Source of the DNA: Caulobacteraceae bacterium | GTDB lineage: Bacteria > Pseudomonadota > Alphaproteobacteria > Caulobacterales > Aquidulcibacteraceae | Length of the DNA stretch: 64,000 nucleotides | Assembly: GCA_016703335.1 (NCBI GenBank) | Contig: JADJCG010000017.1 | Span: 62,001-126,000 of the forward strand | Direction of reading: 5' to 3' | In this document: positions 62,624 to 64,000 of the stretch, piece after piece | How the letters are laid out: every line of letters starts with the position of its first letter | How positions within the stretch are numbered: position 1 is the stretch's first letter | Notes under the pieces: model-generated | What the model was told of the DNA's origin: nothing | The model's input: only the letters and a program-made list of their open reading frames with translations | Databases searched by the model: none | Made by a program: the position numbers and the translations under genes

Positions 62624-63811
62624 TCAGAGGCCCAGCACCATCTTCGCGATGATGTTGCGTTGGATTTCGTTGGAGCCGCCGTAGATCGAGGCTTTGCGCC
62701 AGTTGAAGTACACAGGCGCAGCGGCAGACGAATAATCCGGCCCGACCGCGAACTCATTGCCGCCGAGACCGCGCGGATAGGGTTGCGCGTAATTGCCAAC
62801 GGCTTCGAGCGTGAGCTCGGTGAGGCGCTGTTGGATTTCGGTGCCTTTGATCTTCAGCAATGAGCTTTCGGGGCCAGGGCCCTTACCCGCCTGTTCGCGG
62901 GCGAGCGTGCGGAGTTCGGTCATTTCGAGCGCCGAGAGATCGATCTCGAGTTCGCTGAGCTTGCGCTGGAATTCGTCATCCTCGATCAGCGGCTTGCCGT
63001 CGTCACCGATCTCAGCTTTCGCGATCGACTTCAGGCGCTCAACGTTGCGCTTCGAACGCGCGACGCCGGCGATGCCAGCGCGTTCGTGCGCGAGCAGGAA
63101 TTTCGCGCAGGTCCAGCCTTTATTTTCCTCGTAGATGCGCTGATCGACAGGCACCTTCACGTTCTCAAGGAAGACGTCGTTCACTTCGTAGCCGCCATCG
63201 AGCAACTTGATCGGCCGCACGGTCACGCCCGGCGACTTCATGTCGATCAGCAGGAACGAGATGCCTTCTTGCGCTTTGGCGCTGGTGTCGGTGCGGACAA
63301 GGAAGAAGCCCCAATCGGCGTGCTGGCCGAGCGTGGTCCACGTCTTCTGGCCGTTGATGATGTAATGATCGCCTTCGCGCACGGCGCGGGTCTTGAGCGA
63401 AGCGAGATCCGAACCCGCGCCCGGCTCGCTATAGCCCTGCGCCCACCACACCTCACCAGAGAGGATGCCGGGCAGATGGCGCTGCTTCTGCTCGGGCGTG
63501 CCGAACGTGTAGATGACGGGGCCGACCATCGAGATGCCGAACGGCAGCGGCGGGATCGTCTCGCCGCGCGCGTTTTCTTCAAGCCAGATGTAGCGCTGGG
63601 TCGCGGTCCAACCGGTGCCGCCGTATTCCTTCGGCCAAGCGGGCGCTGACCAGCCCTTCTTGCCGAGAATTTTGTGCCAGGCGAGGAAGTCTTCCTTCGA
63701 GAGATCTTCGCGCAGCACCTTGCCTTTGAGGCGCTTGGGATAGTTCTCGTCGATGAACGCGCGCACTTCGTTGCGGAACGCGATCTCTTCCGGCGAAAAA
63801 TTCAGATCCAT
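62624..63811 (-). CDS. Acyl-CoA dehydrogenase with catalytic segment, partner of the next gene
   Basis: This 395-residue protein starts MDLNFSPEEIAFRNEVRAFI. It shows WWAQGYSEPGAGSDLASLKT, HYIINGQKTWTTLGQHADWG, and near the end KASIYGGSNEIQRNIIAKMVLG with the catalytic-type EIQR. ATG 63811 gives the conserved start; the frame opens 27 bases earlier. It precedes the other ACAD gene on the same strand. The chain type is unknown; steroid, hopanoid or branched acyl-CoA are candidates by family. Confidence 0.9.
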   Translation of the reverse strand: MDLNFSPEEIAFRNEVRAFIDENYPKRLKGKVLREDLSKEDFLAWHKILGKKGWSAPAWPKEYGGTGWTATQRYIWLEENARGETIPPLPFGISMVGPVIYTFGTPEQKQRHLPGILSGEVWWAQGYSEPGAGSDLASLKTRAVREGDHYIINGQKTWTTLGQHADWGFFLVRTDTSAKAQEGISFLLIDMKSPGVTVRPIKLLDGGYEVNDVFLENVKVPVDQRIYEENKGWTCAKFLLAHERAGIAGVARSKRNVERLKSIAKAEIGDDGKPLIEDDEFQRKLSELEIDLSALEMTELRTLAREQAGKGPGPESSLLKIKGTEIQQRLTELTLEAVGNYAQPYPRGLGGNEFAVGPDYSSAAAPVYFNWRKASIYGGSNEIQRNIIAKMVLGL

Positions 63812-63878
63812 GTGTCTCAGGCCCACGCGCGCGAACAATGCGCGTGGCGACTATAGACACACTCAACTCGGCTTCAAC

Positions 63879-64000
63879 TCAGAGCGCACCGCGCGGCTGG
63901 ATCAATTGCGCGTCTGGAATTGGCTTGCCGCTGCGGCGCCGCTCGACGGGCACTGGGCGCGGCGTCTCTGCAGCTTCACGCGGCGCAATCGTTTGGCGCC
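63879..64000 (-). CDS. C-terminal end of a gene continuing beyond the window
   Basis: Read on the minus strand, an open frame runs from the window edge to TGA 63879-63881. It encodes a Pro/Arg-rich tail (REAAETPRPVPVERRRSGKP then IPDAQLIQPRGAL). The start and body are outside the window. It is too short to assign. Confidence 0.4.
   Translation of the reverse strand, partial: RQTIAPREAAETPRPVPVERRRSGKPIPDAQLIQPRGAL

Noticed and set aside
1..64000. Stop-codon reassignment (TAG or TAA read as sense) because of in-frame stops in purC, trxC and the methyltransferase
   Set aside because: TAG, TAA and TGA all end intact genes in this window, different stops are involved, and indels of the same frequency occur. 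Sequence errors explain both.

Overview
The window is high-GC, densely coded chromosomal DNA with house-keeping genes typical of an alphaproteobacterium: purC/purS/purQ, glmU, rpiA, gph, kbl-tdh, a Fe-S type serine ammonia-lyase, and Fpr-, BigR- and NupC-like proteins. The gene styles suggest a Caulobacterales/Hyphomonadaceae-like organism. That placement is inferred from protein resemblance only; no rRNA gene is present. Three tRNA genes (Pro-CGG, Gln-TTG, Val-CAC) are visible. I saw no CRISPR array, prophage or recognisable transposase.

Layout. 1-7.7 kb: purine genes, with purS and purQ separated by about 4.7 kb that holds a kinase-like pair, a PstS-type phosphate-binding lipoprotein and small membrane proteins. 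7.7-18.5 kb: sppA, tRNA-Pro, threonine catabolism (kbl, tdh) divergent from serine ammonia-lyase, tRNA-Gln, a SET-domain methyltransferase, rpiA, a YcxB-like protein, glmU and gph. 18.8-23.2 kb: a divergent signalling locus made of a TPR/beta-barrel outer-membrane protein, a FecR-domain periplasmic protein and a CHASE2 adenylate/guanylate cyclase. 23.3-29.4 kb: a ferric-iron ABC transporter (substrate-binding protein, permease, ATPase), a methyltransferase, an alpha/beta hydrolase and a uracil-DNA glycosylase, all with dense frameshifts.

29.4-34 kb is gene-poor. It carries small orphan genes, a long palindrome and a dispersed family of about 60-115 bp repeats that reappears near 47.1 kb and possibly 44.6 kb. 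34-44.5 kb is a redox/sulfide island: a methyltransferase, a DUF2892 protein, a Crp/Fnr regulator, Dps, and an RND efflux pump with its adaptor on one side; sulfide:quinone oxidoreductase, a thioredoxin-2-type protein, a second DUF2892 protein, a BigR/SqrR-like ArsR repressor, ferredoxin-NADP reductase and an AhpD-like protein on the other. Shared sequence words lie upstream of sqr and of the repressor.

44.9-64 kb: a hybrid histidine kinase, three acyl-CoA dehydrogenases, an MFE2-like short-chain dehydrogenase, a PaaI thioesterase, a CHAD protein, NupC, a DUF2339-like membrane protein, DNA-alkylation repair (ogt plus an Ada-AlkA fusion) and a membrane-anchored sulfatase.

About 17 recognisable genes cannot be read as one uninterrupted frame. 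Almost all lesions I examined are single-base indels, mostly in short homopolymers, inside otherwise well-conserved proteins. Residual long-read consensus error is the simplest explanation. These genes are typed 'pseudogene' because the frame is broken as given, but most are probably intact in the cell.
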